Positions 51,515-60,403 of a stretch of DNA of 64,000 bases are shown in pieces. This DNA comes from Caulobacter radicis. GTDB lineage: Bacteria; Pseudomonadota; Alphaproteobacteria; Caulobacterales; Caulobacteraceae. The notes beneath the pieces are model-generated. The model did no database searches. It had not been told where the DNA came from and saw only the letters and a program-made list of their open reading frames with translations. Numbering within the stretch: position 1 is the stretch's first letter; every line of letters starts with the position of its first letter. Made by a program: the position numbers and the translations under genes. The DNA lies in assembly GCF_003094615.1 (NCBI RefSeq), contig NZ_QDKO01000015.1:158443-222442 (forward strand). The letters are read 5' to 3'.

Positions 51515-52546
51515 ATGGAAGCGCGAATGGATGTCGCCCAAGAGCGATCGCAGGCCCTGGCGCGACTGCCGCGACTAGGCTTCGGCGGCGCGGCCGTGGG
51601 CAACCTCTACGCCGCGGTCTCGGACGCCAACGCCCGCGCGGTGATCGACGCGGCCCTGGCGGCCGGCATCCGCTATTTCGACACCGCCCCGCACTATGGC
51701 TTCGGCCTCAGCGAGACCCGCCACGGCCAGGCGCTGGCCGGTCGTGACGTCATCATCTCCACCAAGGTCGGCCGCGTGCTGGAGCCGATCGAGACCGACC
51801 AGCGCGAGCGCCACGGCTTCGTCGACGCCGCCCCATTCGAGCCGGTGTTCGACTACAGCTACGACGGCGTCATGCGCTCGTTCGAGGCCAGCCTGCGCCG
51901 CCTGCAACGCGATCGCGTCGACGTGCTGCTGGCCCACGACCTGGGCCGCCTGACCCACGGCGAAGCCCACGCCAGCCACATGCACGCCTTCCTGGATGGC
52001 GGCTATCGCGCCATGCGCGAACTTAAGGACGCCGGCGTGGTCGGCGCCATCGGCCTGGGCGTCAACGAGCAGGCGGTCTGCGACGAGGCGCTGGACCATG
52101 CCGACCTCGACGTCTTCCTGCTGGCCGGCCGCTACACCCTGCTGGAGCAGACCGCGCTGGACGGCTTCCTGCCGCGCTGCGAGCGACTGGGCGTGAAGAT
52201 CATCGTCGGCGGCCCCTTCAACTCCGGCGCCCTGGTCGAGACGACCGGCGGCGGGCCGATCCACTACAACTACGCCCCCGCCGACGCCGGGATCGTCGCG
52301 CGGATCGATCGCCTGCGCGCGGTCTGCGCCGCCCATGGCGTCCCGCTGGCCGCCGCCGCCCTGCAATTCCCCCTCGCCCACCCGGCCGTGGCCAGCGTCA
52401 TTCCCGGCATGGCCAGCCCGGCCCAGGTCGCCGACGCCATCGCCTGGATGGAAACCCCGCTTTCCGCCGCCCTCTGGAACGACCTGCGCGCCGAAGGCCT
52501 GCTGCATCCGGGCGCGCCGACGCCCGCCTCGCGAGCCGCCGCGTGA
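51515..52546 (+). CDS. aldo/keto reductase, probable L-fucose dehydrogenase
   Basis: The 343-residue enzyme has the AKR tetrad Asp56, Tyr61, Lys84 and His141. The Ala-Leu-Gln-Phe-Pro-Leu-Ala-His-Pro and Ile-Pro-Gly-Met segments match the clade of D-threo-aldose/L-fucose 1-dehydrogenases and pyridoxal dehydrogenase. In the pathway read from the neighbours it would oxidise L-fucose to L-fuconolactone with NAD(P)+. It is the first gene of a co-directional block. ATG 51527 is an alternative start with GGAAG just upstream. GTGA overlap with the next gene. Confidence 0.8.
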   Translation: MEARMDVAQERSQALARLPRLGFGGAAVGNLYAAVSDANARAVIDAALAAGIRYFDTAPHYGFGLSETRHGQALAGRDVIISTKVGRVLEPIETDQRERHGFVDAAPFEPVFDYSYDGVMRSFEASLRRLQRDRVDVLLAHDLGRLTHGEAHASHMHAFLDGGYRAMRELKDAGVVGAIGLGVNEQAVCDEALDHADLDVFLLAGRYTLLEQTALDGFLPRCERLGVKIIVGGPFNSGALVETTGGGPIHYNYAPADAGIVARIDRLRAVCAAHGVPLAAAALQFPLAHPAVASVIPGMASPAQVADAIAWMETPLSAALWNDLRAEGLLHPGAPTPASRAAA

Positions 52547-52836
52547 AGCCGATCCTGCTGCATCCGGACGACAACGTCCTCGTGCTGGCCGCCGCGATCC
52601 AGGCCGGCCAGGCGATCGAGATCGACGGCGCGGTGATGGCCGCGCCGCAGGACGTGGCCGTCGGCCACAAGATCGCCCGCCACGCCCTCTCCATCGGCGA
52701 CAAGGTGCTGAAGTACGGCGCGCCGATCGGCTCGATGACCGCTCCGGCCGCCCCCGGCGCCCATGTCCACATGCACAACATGAAGAGCGACTACATCGCC
52801 AGCCACACCCGCCAGGCGACGGGAGAGGCGTCATGA
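52543..52836 (+). CDS. UxaA-type dehydratase, small SAF-domain subunit
   Basis: The 97-residue product, started by GTG 52543, equals the N-terminal SAF domain of altronate dehydratase/UxaA and GarD: Val-Gly-His-Lys-Ile-Ala, Val-Leu-Lys-Tyr-Gly-Ala-Pro-Ile-Gly, His74-Val-His76-Met-His78-Asn. In classical UxaA this is fused to the large domain; here it is a separate gene overlapping the next by ATGA. The pair probably dehydrates L-fuconate to 2-keto-3-deoxy-L-fuconate, as inferred from the order and from similar split uxaA genes in the Campylobacter jejuni fucose locus. Confidence 0.85.
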   Translation: MKPILLHPDDNVLVLAAAIQAGQAIEIDGAVMAAPQDVAVGHKIARHALSIGDKVLKYGAPIGSMTAPAAPGAHVHMHNMKSDYIASHTRQATGEAS

Positions 52837-54041
52837 GCGCGCTCACCGGCTTCCTGCGCGCCGACGGCCGCAAGGGCATCCGCAACGTCGTGGCGGTGGC
52901 CTATCTCGTCGAGTGCGCCCATCACGTGGCGCGCACCATCGTCACGAAAAGCGACGATCCGGACGCCCACCTGATCGGCTTTCCCGGCTGCTATCCCAAC
53001 GCCTATGCGCTGAAGGTCATGCAGGCGATCGGCGCGCATCCCAATGTCGGCGGGGTGCTGCTGATCTCGCTGGGCTGCGAGAGCTTCAACCGCGAGGCCC
53101 TGCGCGCGAGCATCGCCGCCAGCGGCCGTCCGGTCGAGGTGCTGGTCATCCAGGAAAGCGGCGGCACCGCCGAGACGGTCCGCAAGGGCGTCGAGGCCGT
53201 CGCCCGCCTGAAGGCCGCCGCCGACCAGGCGCCGCGCGCGCCCATGGACGTCTCCGAACTGGTGATCGGCACCATCTGCGGCGGCTCGGACGGCACCAGC
53301 GGGATCACCGCCAATCCCGCCGTCGGCAGGGCCTTCGACCGCCTGGGCGTGGCCGGCGCGGCCTGCGTCTTCGAGGAGACCGGCGAACTGGTCGGCTGCG
53401 AGAAGATCATGGCCGACCGGGCGATCACGCCGGAACTGGGGCTCGCGCTGGAGGCCAGCGTCCGCAAGGCCGAGGCCTATTACACCGTCATGGGCTACGG
53501 CAGCTTCGCGCCCGGCAACGCCGAGGGCGGGCTGACCACCCAGGAAGAAAAGTCGATGGGGGCCTATTCCAAGTCGGGCTCGGCCCCGATCGTCGGCATC
53601 CTCAAGCCCGGCGACCAGCCGGTCAGCGGCGGCCTCTACCTGCTCGACGTGGTGCCTGACGGCGAAGTGCGGTTCGGCTTTCCCAACATCTCCGACAACG
53701 CCGAGATCGTCGAACTGATCGCCTGCGGGGCTCACCTGACCCTCTTCACCACCGGGCGCGGCTCGGTCGTGGGCTCGGCGATCTCGCCGGTGATCAAGGT
53801 CTGCGCCAATCCCGAGACCTACCGCAAGCTCTCCGGCGACATGGACGTCGACGCCGGCCGGATCATGGAAGGCCGCGGCACGCTGGACGAGGTCGGCGAC
53901 GAGATCTTCGAGCTGGTGCTGGCCGTGGCCGGCGGCGCGCGGACGGTGTCGGAGGCCCTGGGCCACCAGGAATTCATCCTCACCTACAAGGCCTTCGACC
54001 CGATCGGTCCGGCCTGCCTGCCGCTGCGGCGCGTAAGTTAA
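52833..54041 (+). CDS. UxaA-type dehydratase, large subunit
   Basis: The 402-residue protein matches the C-terminal catalytic part of UxaA/GarD: Gly-Phe-Leu-Arg-Ala-Asp-Gly-Arg, Thr-Ile-Cys-Gly-Gly-Ser-Asp-Gly-Thr-Ser-Gly-Ile-Thr-Ala-Asn-Pro, Phe-Glu-Glu-Thr-Gly-Glu-Leu-Val-Gly-Cys-Glu, and Phe-Thr-Thr-Gly-Arg-Gly. These iron-dependent enzymes dehydrate sugar acids such as altronate and galactarate. With the SAF subunit it forms the dehydratase of this locus; L-fuconate is the expected substrate, but galactonate-like acids could also fit. Confidence 0.85.
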   Translation: MSALTGFLRADGRKGIRNVVAVAYLVECAHHVARTIVTKSDDPDAHLIGFPGCYPNAYALKVMQAIGAHPNVGGVLLISLGCESFNREALRASIAASGRPVEVLVIQESGGTAETVRKGVEAVARLKAAADQAPRAPMDVSELVIGTICGGSDGTSGITANPAVGRAFDRLGVAGAACVFEETGELVGCEKIMADRAITPELGLALEASVRKAEAYYTVMGYGSFAPGNAEGGLTTQEEKSMGAYSKSGSAPIVGILKPGDQPVSGGLYLLDVVPDGEVRFGFPNISDNAEIVELIACGAHLTLFTTGRGSVVGSAISPVIKVCANPETYRKLSGDMDVDAGRIMEGRGTLDEVGDEIFELVLAVAGGARTVSEALGHQEFILTYKAFDPIGPACLPLRRVS

Positions 54042-54053
54042 GGGGCGACACCG

Positions 54054-54782
54054 ATGGGAAGACTTTCAGGCAAGACCGCCCTCGTGACGGCGGCCGCCCA
54101 GGGCATCGGCAAGGCCAGCGCCGAACTCTTCGCCCGTGAAGGCGCGCGGGTGATCGCCACCGACCTCAACGCCGACCTGCTGGCCGGGGTCGAAGGCTGC
54201 GAAGGCCGTCGCCTCGACGTGCGCGATCCCGACGCCATCAACGCCCTGGCCGCCGAACTGGGTGCGGTCGACGTGCTGTTCAACTGCGCCGGCTACGTCC
54301 ATTCGGGCACGATCCTCGACTGCGACGAGCAGGCCTGGGCCTTCTCCAACGACCTCAACGTCACGGCCCAGTACCGCGCCATCCGGGCCTTCCTGCCGGC
54401 CATGCTGGCGGCCGGCGGCGGTTCGATCGTCAACATGGCCTCGGTGGCCAGCTCGATCAAAGGCGTGCCGGGTCGCTTCGCCTACGGCGCCACCAAGGCC
54501 GCGGTGATCGGCCTGACCAAGGCCGTGGCGGCCGACTTCGTGGGCCAGGGGATACGCTGCAACGCCATCTGCCCAGGCACGGTCGACACCCCGTCGCTGA
54601 ACCAGCGCCTGGCCGACACCGGCGACTACGAGGCCGCCCACAAGGCCTTCACCGCCCGCCAGCCGATGGGGCGCCTGGGCAAGCCGGAGGAGTTGGCCCA
54701 GCTGGCGCTGTATCTGGCCAGCGACGAGTCGGCCTTCACCACGGGCCAGATCCACATCATCGACGGCGGCTGGATCAACTAG
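54054..54782 (+). CDS. SDR-family dehydrogenase, probable 2-keto-3-deoxy-L-fuconate dehydrogenase
   Basis: The 242-residue short-chain dehydrogenase has the glycine motif Thr12-Ala-Ala-Ala-Gln-Gly-Ile-Gly, Asn-Cys-Ala-Gly at 77-80, and catalytic Tyr144 and Lys148. Cys-Pro-Gly-Thr-Val-Asp-Thr-Pro-Ser and [10 protein letters not shown] are typical of the clade that oxidises 2-keto-3-deoxy-L-fuconate at C4 in Xanthomonas and Burkholderia. NAD+ preference is suggested by Asp37. It begins 12 bp after the dehydratase large subunit. Confidence 0.82.
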   Translation: MGRLSGKTALVTAAAQGIGKASAELFAREGARVIATDLNADLLAGVEGCEGRRLDVRDPDAINALAAELGAVDVLFNCAGYVHSGTILDCDEQAWAFSNDLNVTAQYRAIRAFLPAMLAAGGGSIVNMASVASSIKGVPGRFAYGATKAAVIGLTKAVAADFVGQGIRCNAICPGTVDTPSLNQRLADTGDYEAAHKAFTARQPMGRLGKPEELAQLALYLASDESAFTTGQIHIIDGGWIN

Positions 54783-54810
54783 ACGCCGCCAGGTTCGGGG
54801 AGGAACCAGG

Positions 54811-55662
54811 ATGAAACTGCTTCGCTACGGCCCGACGGGCCAGGAACGTCCGGCCCTGCTGGACGCCGACGGCGCCGTGCGCGACCTGTCGGGCGTCGTC
54901 GACGACATCGCCGGCGAGACTCTATCGCCGGATAGCCTTGCGCGGCTGGCCGCCCTCGATCCCGCCGCCCTGCCGAAGGTCGAAGACCCCGGCCGCATCG
55001 GCCCCTGCGTCGGCCGGGTCGGCAAGTTCATCTGCATCGGCCTGAACTACGCCGACCACGCCGCCGAAAGCGGCCTGCCCGTGCCGACCGAGCCGGTGAT
55101 CTTCACCAAGGCCACGAGCGCCATCGTCGGCCCCAATGACGAGGTGATCCAGCCGATCGGCTCGACCAAGCTCGACTGGGAAGTGGAACTGGGCGTCGTC
55201 ATCGGAACCGAGACCCGCTACGTCTCCGAGGGCCGCGCGCTCGAGCACGTGGCCGGCTACTGCGTCATCAACGACGTCTCCGAGCGCGCCTTCCAGTTGG
55301 AGGGCACGGGCACCTGGGACAAGGGCAAGGGCTGCGACACCTTCGGCCCGCTCGGCCCCTGGCTGGTGACCAAGGACGAGGTCGGCGACGCCGGGAACCT
55401 CTCGATGTGGCTGAAGGTCAACGGCCAGACCTTCCAGGACGGCTCGACGAAGACGATGGTCTTCGGCCCGGCCTTCCTCGTCGCCTACGTCTCGCGGTTC
55501 ATGAGCCTGCAGCCGGGCGACGTGATCTCGACCGGCACCCCGCCCGGCGTCGGCATGGGCCAGAGGCCGCCGCGCTATCTCGCCCCCGGCGACGTCATGG
55601 AACTGGGCATCGAGAAGCTGGGCGTACAGCGCCAGACCGTCGTTCCCGAGACCCGGGCCTGA
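54811..55662 (+). CDS. FAH-family hydrolase, probable 2,4-diketo-3-deoxy-L-fuconate hydrolase
   Basis: The 283-residue protein belongs to the fumarylacetoacetate hydrolase family: Gly-Leu-Asn-Tyr-Ala-Asp-His, metal ligands Glu in Trp-Glu-Val-Glu-Leu-Gly, Asn-Asp-Val-Ser-Glu-Arg, Lys-Gly-Cys-Asp-Thr-Phe-Gly-Pro, and Gly-Thr-Pro-Pro-Gly-Val-Gly. It matches the clade that cleaves 2,4-diketo-3-deoxy-L-fuconate into pyruvate and L-lactate. As last catabolic step it fits the order in the block. AGGAGG-like ribosome-binding site in GGGGAGGAACC precedes the ATG. Confidence 0.83.
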   Translation: MKLLRYGPTGQERPALLDADGAVRDLSGVVDDIAGETLSPDSLARLAALDPAALPKVEDPGRIGPCVGRVGKFICIGLNYADHAAESGLPVPTEPVIFTKATSAIVGPNDEVIQPIGSTKLDWEVELGVVIGTETRYVSEGRALEHVAGYCVINDVSERAFQLEGTGTWDKGKGCDTFGPLGPWLVTKDEVGDAGNLSMWLKVNGQTFQDGSTKTMVFGPAFLVAYVSRFMSLQPGDVISTGTPPGVGMGQRPPRYLAPGDVMELGIEKLGVQRQTVVPETRA

Positions 55663-55666
55663 CGCC

Positions 55667-56011
55667 GTGCGCCGCTGCCTCGCCCTCGACCTCAAGGACG
55701 ACGCCGACCTGATCGCCCGCTACGAGGCCTGGCACCGCCCCGGCGCGGCGCCCGAGCCGGTGATCCGTTCGATCCGCGAGGCGGGCGTCCTGGAGATGGA
55801 GATCTGGCGCGTCCAGGACCGCCTGTTCATGGTCATCGAGGCGGGGCCGGACTTCTCGCCGCAGGCGAAGGCGGCCGCCGACATGGCCTCGCGGGACGTC
55901 CGGGCCTGGGAGCGGCTGATGTCGGCCTTCCAGAAGCCCCTGCCCGGTTCTGCGTCCGACGAGAAGTGGCGCGACATGCGCCGGATCTTCGCCCTTTCAG
56001 AGCAGCCCTGA
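55667..56011 (+). CDS. L-fucose/L-rhamnose-type mutarotase (RhaM/FucU-like, DUF718)
   Basis: The 114-residue product starts at GTG 55667, four bases after the hydrolase stop. Arg-Cys-Leu-Ala-Leu-Asp-Leu, Tyr-Glu-Ala-Trp-His-Arg, Ile-Arg-Glu-Ala-Gly-Val, Met-Glu-Ile-Trp-Arg and Phe-Met-Val-Ile-Glu fit the L-rhamnose mutarotase family, which exchanges the alpha and beta anomers of 6-deoxy-L-sugars. In this place L-fucose is the likely substrate. It would supply the correct anomer for the dehydrogenase. Confidence 0.82.
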   Translation: MRRCLALDLKDDADLIARYEAWHRPGAAPEPVIRSIREAGVLEMEIWRVQDRLFMVIEAGPDFSPQAKAAADMASRDVRAWERLMSAFQKPLPGSASDEKWRDMRRIFALSEQP

Positions 56012-56074
56012 CCGTCCTGGCCGCTCCCGACCACCACCATTGTTTTCGAGTTCAGAACGAGGCACGGCGACAAG

Positions 56075-58420
56075 ATGAATGTGACCCGCAGAACCGCCCT
56101 GGCCGCCACCGCCGGCGCCTCCCTGGTCGCCGCCTCGCCCGCGCGCGCCGCCCCGGCCAAGACCTCCGCGCCGCGCCTGTGGTACCGCCAGCCGGCCAAG
56201 GAATGGGTCGAGGCCCTGCCCGTCGGTTCGGGCAAGTTGGGCGCCATGGTGTTCGGCGGCGTCGCGGCCGAGCGCCTGCAGCTCAACGAGGACACGCTTT
56301 GGGCCGGCGGCCCCTATGAGCCGATCAATCCCGAGGCCAAGGGCGCCCTGCCCGAGATCCGCCGCCTGATCGACGCGGGCGAGTACGCCAAGGCCACCGA
56401 CCTGGCCGACGCCAAGTTCATGGCCCTGCCCAAGCGCCAGATGTCCTACCAGACCATCGGCGACCTCAAGCTCGACTTCCCCGGCCTGTCCGACGCCGTC
56501 GAAGGCTATGTCCGCGACCTCGATCTCGACGGCGCGATCACCACCACCCGCTTCACCGCTGGCGGCGTCAGCCATGTGCGCGAGGTGATCGCCAGCCATC
56601 CCGACGGCGTCATCGCCGTGCGCCTGAGCGCCAGCCGCAAGGGCGCGGTCGATGTCGACCTGTCGTTCAGCTCGCCGCTGAAATCCAAGCCCGCCTCGTC
56701 GGTCGAGGGCGCGCACCTGATCCTGGCCGGCAAGAACGAAGCCTCGCAGGGCATCGACGCCCGCCTGACCTTCGAGACCCGGGTCGAGGTCCGCGCCAAG
56801 GGCGGCCAGGTCTCGGGCGCCGACGGCAAGGTGTCGGTGAAGGGCGCCGACGAGGTGCTGCTGCTGATCGCCGCCGCCACCAGCTATCGCCGCTACGACG
56901 ACGTCTCGGGCGACCCGGCCGCGCTGAACAAGGCCACGCTGTCTAAGCTGACCGGAAAGTCCTGGACGAAGATCCTGGCCGAACACCAGGCCGATCACCG
57001 CGCTCTCTTCCGCCGCTTCAGCGTCGACTTCGGCCGCACCCGCGCCGACCTCCTGCCCACCGACGAGCGCATCAGGCAGTCGCCGACCACCGACGATCCC
57101 TCTCTGGAGGCGCTGTACTTCCAGTACGGCCGCTACCTGCTGATCGCCTGCTCGCGTCCCAGCAGCCAGCCGGCCAACCTGCAAGGGATCTGGAACGACA
57201 AGACCTTCGCGCCCTGGGGCGGCAAATATACGATCAATATCAACACCGAGATGAACTACTGGCCGGCCGAGCCGACCGACCTGCCCGAACTGGTCGAGCC
57301 GCTGATCGCTCTCGTCGCCGACATCGCCCAGACCGGCGAGCGCATGGCCAGGGCCATGTACGGCGCGCGCGGCTGGGTCACCCACCACAACACTGACCTG
57401 TGGCGCGCCACCGGCCCCATCGACGGCGCCAAGTTCGGTGTCTGGCCCACCGGCGGCGCCTGGCTGTGCAAGCACGTCTGGGACCACTACGACTACGGCC
57501 GCGACAAGGCCTATCTGGCCCGTGTCTATCCGCTGATGAAGGGCTCGGCCCGCTTCTTCCTCGACACCCTGGTGGTCGATCCGAAGTTCGGCGTGCTGGT
57601 CACCAACCCGTCGATCTCGCCCGAGAACAACCACGGCCACGGCTCGTCCCTGGTCGCGGGGCCCACCATGGACCAGGCGATCATCCGCGACCTGTTCGAC
57701 AACTGCCTGAAAGCCGAGGCGATCCTGGGCCCCGACGCGGCCTTCGTCGCCGAGGTGAAGGCCGCCCGCGACAAGCTCGCCCCCTACAAGATCGGCAAGG
57801 ACGGCCAACTGCAGGAGTGGCAGGAGGACTGGGACGCCGACGCCAACGACATCCATCACCGCCACGTCTCGCACCTCTACGGCCTGTTCCCGTCCGACCA
57901 GATCTCGGTCGACACCACGCCGGATCTCGCCAAGGCGGCCAGGACCTCGCTGGTCACGCGCGGCGACCTGTCGACCGGCTGGGCCATCGCCTGGCGCCTG
58001 AACCTCTGGGCCCGCCTTGGCGACGGCGACCGCGCCCACAGCATCCTCAAGCTGCTGCTGGGCCCCGAGCGCACCTATCCCAACATGTTCGACGCCCACC
58101 CGCCGTTCCAGATCGACGGCAACTTCGGCGGGACCTCGGGCATGACCGAGCTGGTCATGCAAAGCCGCAACGACCGCATCTACCTGCTGCCCGCCCTGCC
58201 CAAGAGCTGGCCCACCGGCCGGATGACCGGCCTGCGCGCGCGCGGCGCGATCGCCGTCGACGTGCGCTGGAGCGGCGGCAAGCTGACCGAGGCCGTGTTG
58301 ACCGCAAAGGAGGCCGGCAGGCACACCGTGGTCCTGGCCGGCTCGACGGTGGACCTCGACCTCAGGAAGGGCCAGCGCGTGCGGCTCGTGGCGCGCGACG
58401 GCGCGCTGAAGCAGGCATGA
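56075..58420 (+). CDS. GH95 alpha-L-fucosidase
   Basis: The 781-residue enzyme begins with Thr-Arg-Arg-Thr-Ala-Leu-Ala and a signal sequence cut near Ala-Arg-Ala. It follows GH95 from N-terminal beta domain (Leu-Gln-Leu-Asn-Glu-Asp-Thr-Leu-Trp) through the catalytic (alpha/alpha)6 barrel. The barrel has Asn388-Ile-Asn390-Thr-Glu-Met-Asn-Tyr-Trp, the Ser-Pro-Glu-Asn motif with Glu517 as likely acid, His-Arg-His-Val-Ser-His-Leu-Tyr-Gly-Leu-Phe-Pro, and Asp681 in Ile-Asp-Gly-Asn-Phe-Gly-Gly. GH95 enzymes release alpha-1,2-linked L-fucose (some act on L-galactose) by inversion. It is directly followed by a second hydrolase (ATGA overlap). Confidence 0.92.
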   Translation: MNVTRRTALAATAGASLVAASPARAAPAKTSAPRLWYRQPAKEWVEALPVGSGKLGAMVFGGVAAERLQLNEDTLWAGGPYEPINPEAKGALPEIRRLIDAGEYAKATDLADAKFMALPKRQMSYQTIGDLKLDFPGLSDAVEGYVRDLDLDGAITTTRFTAGGVSHVREVIASHPDGVIAVRLSASRKGAVDVDLSFSSPLKSKPASSVEGAHLILAGKNEASQGIDARLTFETRVEVRAKGGQVSGADGKVSVKGADEVLLLIAAATSYRRYDDVSGDPAALNKATLSKLTGKSWTKILAEHQADHRALFRRFSVDFGRTRADLLPTDERIRQSPTTDDPSLEALYFQYGRYLLIACSRPSSQPANLQGIWNDKTFAPWGGKYTININTEMNYWPAEPTDLPELVEPLIALVADIAQTGERMARAMYGARGWVTHHNTDLWRATGPIDGAKFGVWPTGGAWLCKHVWDHYDYGRDKAYLARVYPLMKGSARFFLDTLVVDPKFGVLVTNPSISPENNHGHGSSLVAGPTMDQAIIRDLFDNCLKAEAILGPDAAFVAEVKAARDKLAPYKIGKDGQLQEWQEDWDADANDIHHRHVSHLYGLFPSDQISVDTTPDLAKAARTSLVTRGDLSTGWAIAWRLNLWARLGDGDRAHSILKLLLGPERTYPNMFDAHPPFQIDGNFGGTSGMTELVMQSRNDRIYLLPALPKSWPTGRMTGLRARGAIAVDVRWSGGKLTEAVLTAKEAGRHTVVLAGSTVDLDLRKGQRVRLVARDGALKQA

Positions 58421-59622
58421 CGCGCCAGGTGTTCAAGCGGAGTCGTTCGATGTCGTCGCGTTCAAGCAAGCTGGCCATGGCGGCCGTGCTGTTCCTGGCC
58501 CCGATCGCCCTGCCCGCCGCGGCGCAGGCCCCGGCCGCGACGAGCGTCGCCGAGGTCGTACCCACGCTCGGGCCCAAGCCCTTCATCGGCTACTTCAAGC
58601 CGATGCCGCGCGCCAAGCTGTCGACGACCGCCTGGGGCGCCAGTGAGGTCGGCCCGCGCGATCCGCAAAACGGCCTGGAAGACGCCGGCATGGCCCGGTG
58701 GAACTACTGGGACGGCCAGATCCTGAAAGGCGCCGACGGCAAGTACCGCATGCTCGCCAGCCGCTGGGACCAGGCGCTGGGCCACAAGGCCTGGGGCCAG
58801 TCCCTGGCCGTCAGCGCGATCAGCGACAGCCTCTTTGGTCCCTATCGCGACCGCGGCCTGACCTGGCCCGACAACCAGGGCGGCCTTGGCCACAACGTCA
58901 CGGCCCTGAAGCTGCACGACGGCCGCTACGCCGTCGTGGTCAGCGAGACGCGCGGCGGCGACGTCTTCGTGTCGGACAGCCTCGACGGCCCCTGGACGCA
59001 GCTGGGGACCATCAGCCTCGACCAGAGCCGCTTCCAGCTGGTCAAGACGCCCGGCGACATCGCCCTGCGCGAAACGCCGACGGCCACGCCCGCCAAGCCG
59101 GCCAATTTCAGCGTCCTGCTGCGCCCCGACGGCGCCTACCAGATCGTGCCGCGCTCGGGCCAGATCCTGATCAGCCGGACGGGGATCCTTGGCCCCTACA
59201 CGGTGATGGGCGACAGCGTCTATCGCGGCCTCGACGGCGTCCCCCAGCGCGACATGCGCGCCTTCGAGGACCCGGTGCTGTGGTTCAGCGGCGGCCTCTA
59301 CCACATCGTCGTCAACCAGTGGCGCGAACGCCGCGCCTACCACCTGGTCTCGCGCGACGGGATCACCGGCTGGCGCGTCCAGGGCTTGGCCTACGAGCCC
59401 GGCGCCGACTTCATCCGCTATGCCGACGGTACGAAGAACAACTGGAACAAGCTCGAACGCCCGGGCGTGGTGATGGAGAACGGCCATGTCGTCGCCATGA
59501 CCTTCGCCGTGATCGACACCCCCAAGGACGACCAGACCGGAAACAACGGCCACGGCAGCAAGATCATCGTAGTGCCCTTCGACGGCGCGGCCATGGACAG
59601 GGACCTGGCGGGGCTTCCCTAG
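58417..59622 (+). CDS. exported beta-propeller glycosidase-like protein
   Basis: Started at ATG 58417, which overlaps the GH95 stop (ATG 58450 is an alternative), it has 401 residues with a signal peptide ending near Ala-Ala-Ala-Gln-Ala. The body has repeated blades with Trp-Asn-Tyr-Trp-Asp-Gly-Gln-Ile, Gly-Pro-Tyr and Phe-Glu-Asp-Pro-Val-Leu-Trp, in GH43/GH117-like fashion. Family assignment is not secure. Coupled to the fucosidase gene, it should act on the same glycan. Stop overlaps the convergent IclR gene stop. Confidence 0.7.
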   Translation: MTRQVFKRSRSMSSRSSKLAMAAVLFLAPIALPAAAQAPAATSVAEVVPTLGPKPFIGYFKPMPRAKLSTTAWGASEVGPRDPQNGLEDAGMARWNYWDGQILKGADGKYRMLASRWDQALGHKAWGQSLAVSAISDSLFGPYRDRGLTWPDNQGGLGHNVTALKLHDGRYAVVVSETRGGDVFVSDSLDGPWTQLGTISLDQSRFQLVKTPGDIALRETPTATPAKPANFSVLLRPDGAYQIVPRSGQILISRTGILGPYTVMGDSVYRGLDGVPQRDMRAFEDPVLWFSGGLYHIVVNQWRERRAYHLVSRDGITGWRVQGLAYEPGADFIRYADGTKNNWNKLERPGVVMENGHVVAMTFAVIDTPKDDQTGNNGHGSKIIVVPFDGAAMDRDLAGLP

Positions 59623-60398
59623 ATCCCGTTACGCGCCGTCGGACCGATCTCGGCGCTGATGGCGGCGGCGTGGCGCTGCAGGTTGGCGATGGTGTCGGGC
59701 ATCGAGATCGCGCTGGGCGTGTCGACATAGGGACAGGTCAGGGCCGCCACCACGCCGTCGGCCCCGTGCACCGGCACCGACAGGTCGATCACCGCCGAGG
59801 TCACGTAGCTGGCGGCCTGCACATGGCCGTCCTTGCGGGCCTGGGCGGCGGCGGTCAGGAAGGTCTCCCAGGCCGCCTTGGTCGCGCCGTCACGCAGTTG
59901 CCCGCCCCAGCGTTCGCGCACCCGCTCGGGCTGGAAGGCGAACAGGACGAGGCCCGAGGTCGCCTCGACGATCTTGCGACGATAGCCCACCCGCACCGAA
60001 TAGCCCTGGTCGCCCGGGGCCTCGATGCGCGCCACCACCACCATCTGGTCGCCGCTGGCCACGGCCAGGTGGCACGACTGGCCGGTGGCCTGGCACGAGG
60101 CCCGCATCTCCGGCAGGGCCGCTTCCAGAAGGTCCTTCGCCGGCGCGCGGGTCATGCCCAGGGCGAACAGCTTGTTGGTCAGCACCAGGCCGTCCTCGTC
60201 GGCGGCGCGGCCGACATAGCCCCGCGCCTCCAGCACCTGGACCATGCGGAACAGCTCGCTGGACGAGCGATCGAGCGCCGCCGAGATCTGCGCCAGGGTC
60301 AGGCCGCCCCGGTGGGCGGCCAAGAGCTCCAGCACGTCGAGGCCCTTTTCCAGGGCGGGAGCGCGATATTCTCGCTTCTTGGCGGGCGCGTCGGACAT
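59619..60398 (-). CDS. IclR-family regulator of the fucose locus
   Basis: The 259-residue protein has the N-terminal winged helix (Leu-Thr-Leu-Ala-Gln-Ile-Ser-Ala-Ala-Leu-Asp-Arg-Ser-Ser-Ser-Glu-Leu-Phe-Arg) and a C-terminal IclR effector domain (Gly-Gln-Ser-Cys-His-Leu-Ala-Val, Gly-Tyr-Arg-Arg-Lys-Ile, Ala-Ala-Leu-Thr-Cys-Pro-Tyr). It is last gene of the minus-strand operon with transporter, dehydrogenase and lactonase, so it likely controls this set in response to fucose or an intermediate. Palindromic sites lie before the transporter gene. Confidence 0.87.
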   Translation of the reverse strand: MSDAPAKKREYRAPALEKGLDVLELLAAHRGGLTLAQISAALDRSSSELFRMVQVLEARGYVGRAADEDGLVLTNKLFALGMTRAPAKDLLEAALPEMRASCQATGQSCHLAVASGDQMVVVARIEAPGDQGYSVRVGYRRKIVEATSGLVLFAFQPERVRERWGGQLRDGATKAAWETFLTAAAQARKDGHVQAASYVTSAVIDLSVPVHGADGVVAALTCPYVDTPSAISMPDTIANLQRHAAAISAEIGPTARNGI

Positions 60399-60403
60399 GG
60401 CTT

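Noticed and set aside
55997..58324. Long minus-strand frame opposite the fucosidase gene.
   Set aside because: Antisense shadow of the GH95 gene, with Gly/Gln/Asp/His-rich composition and no start signal.
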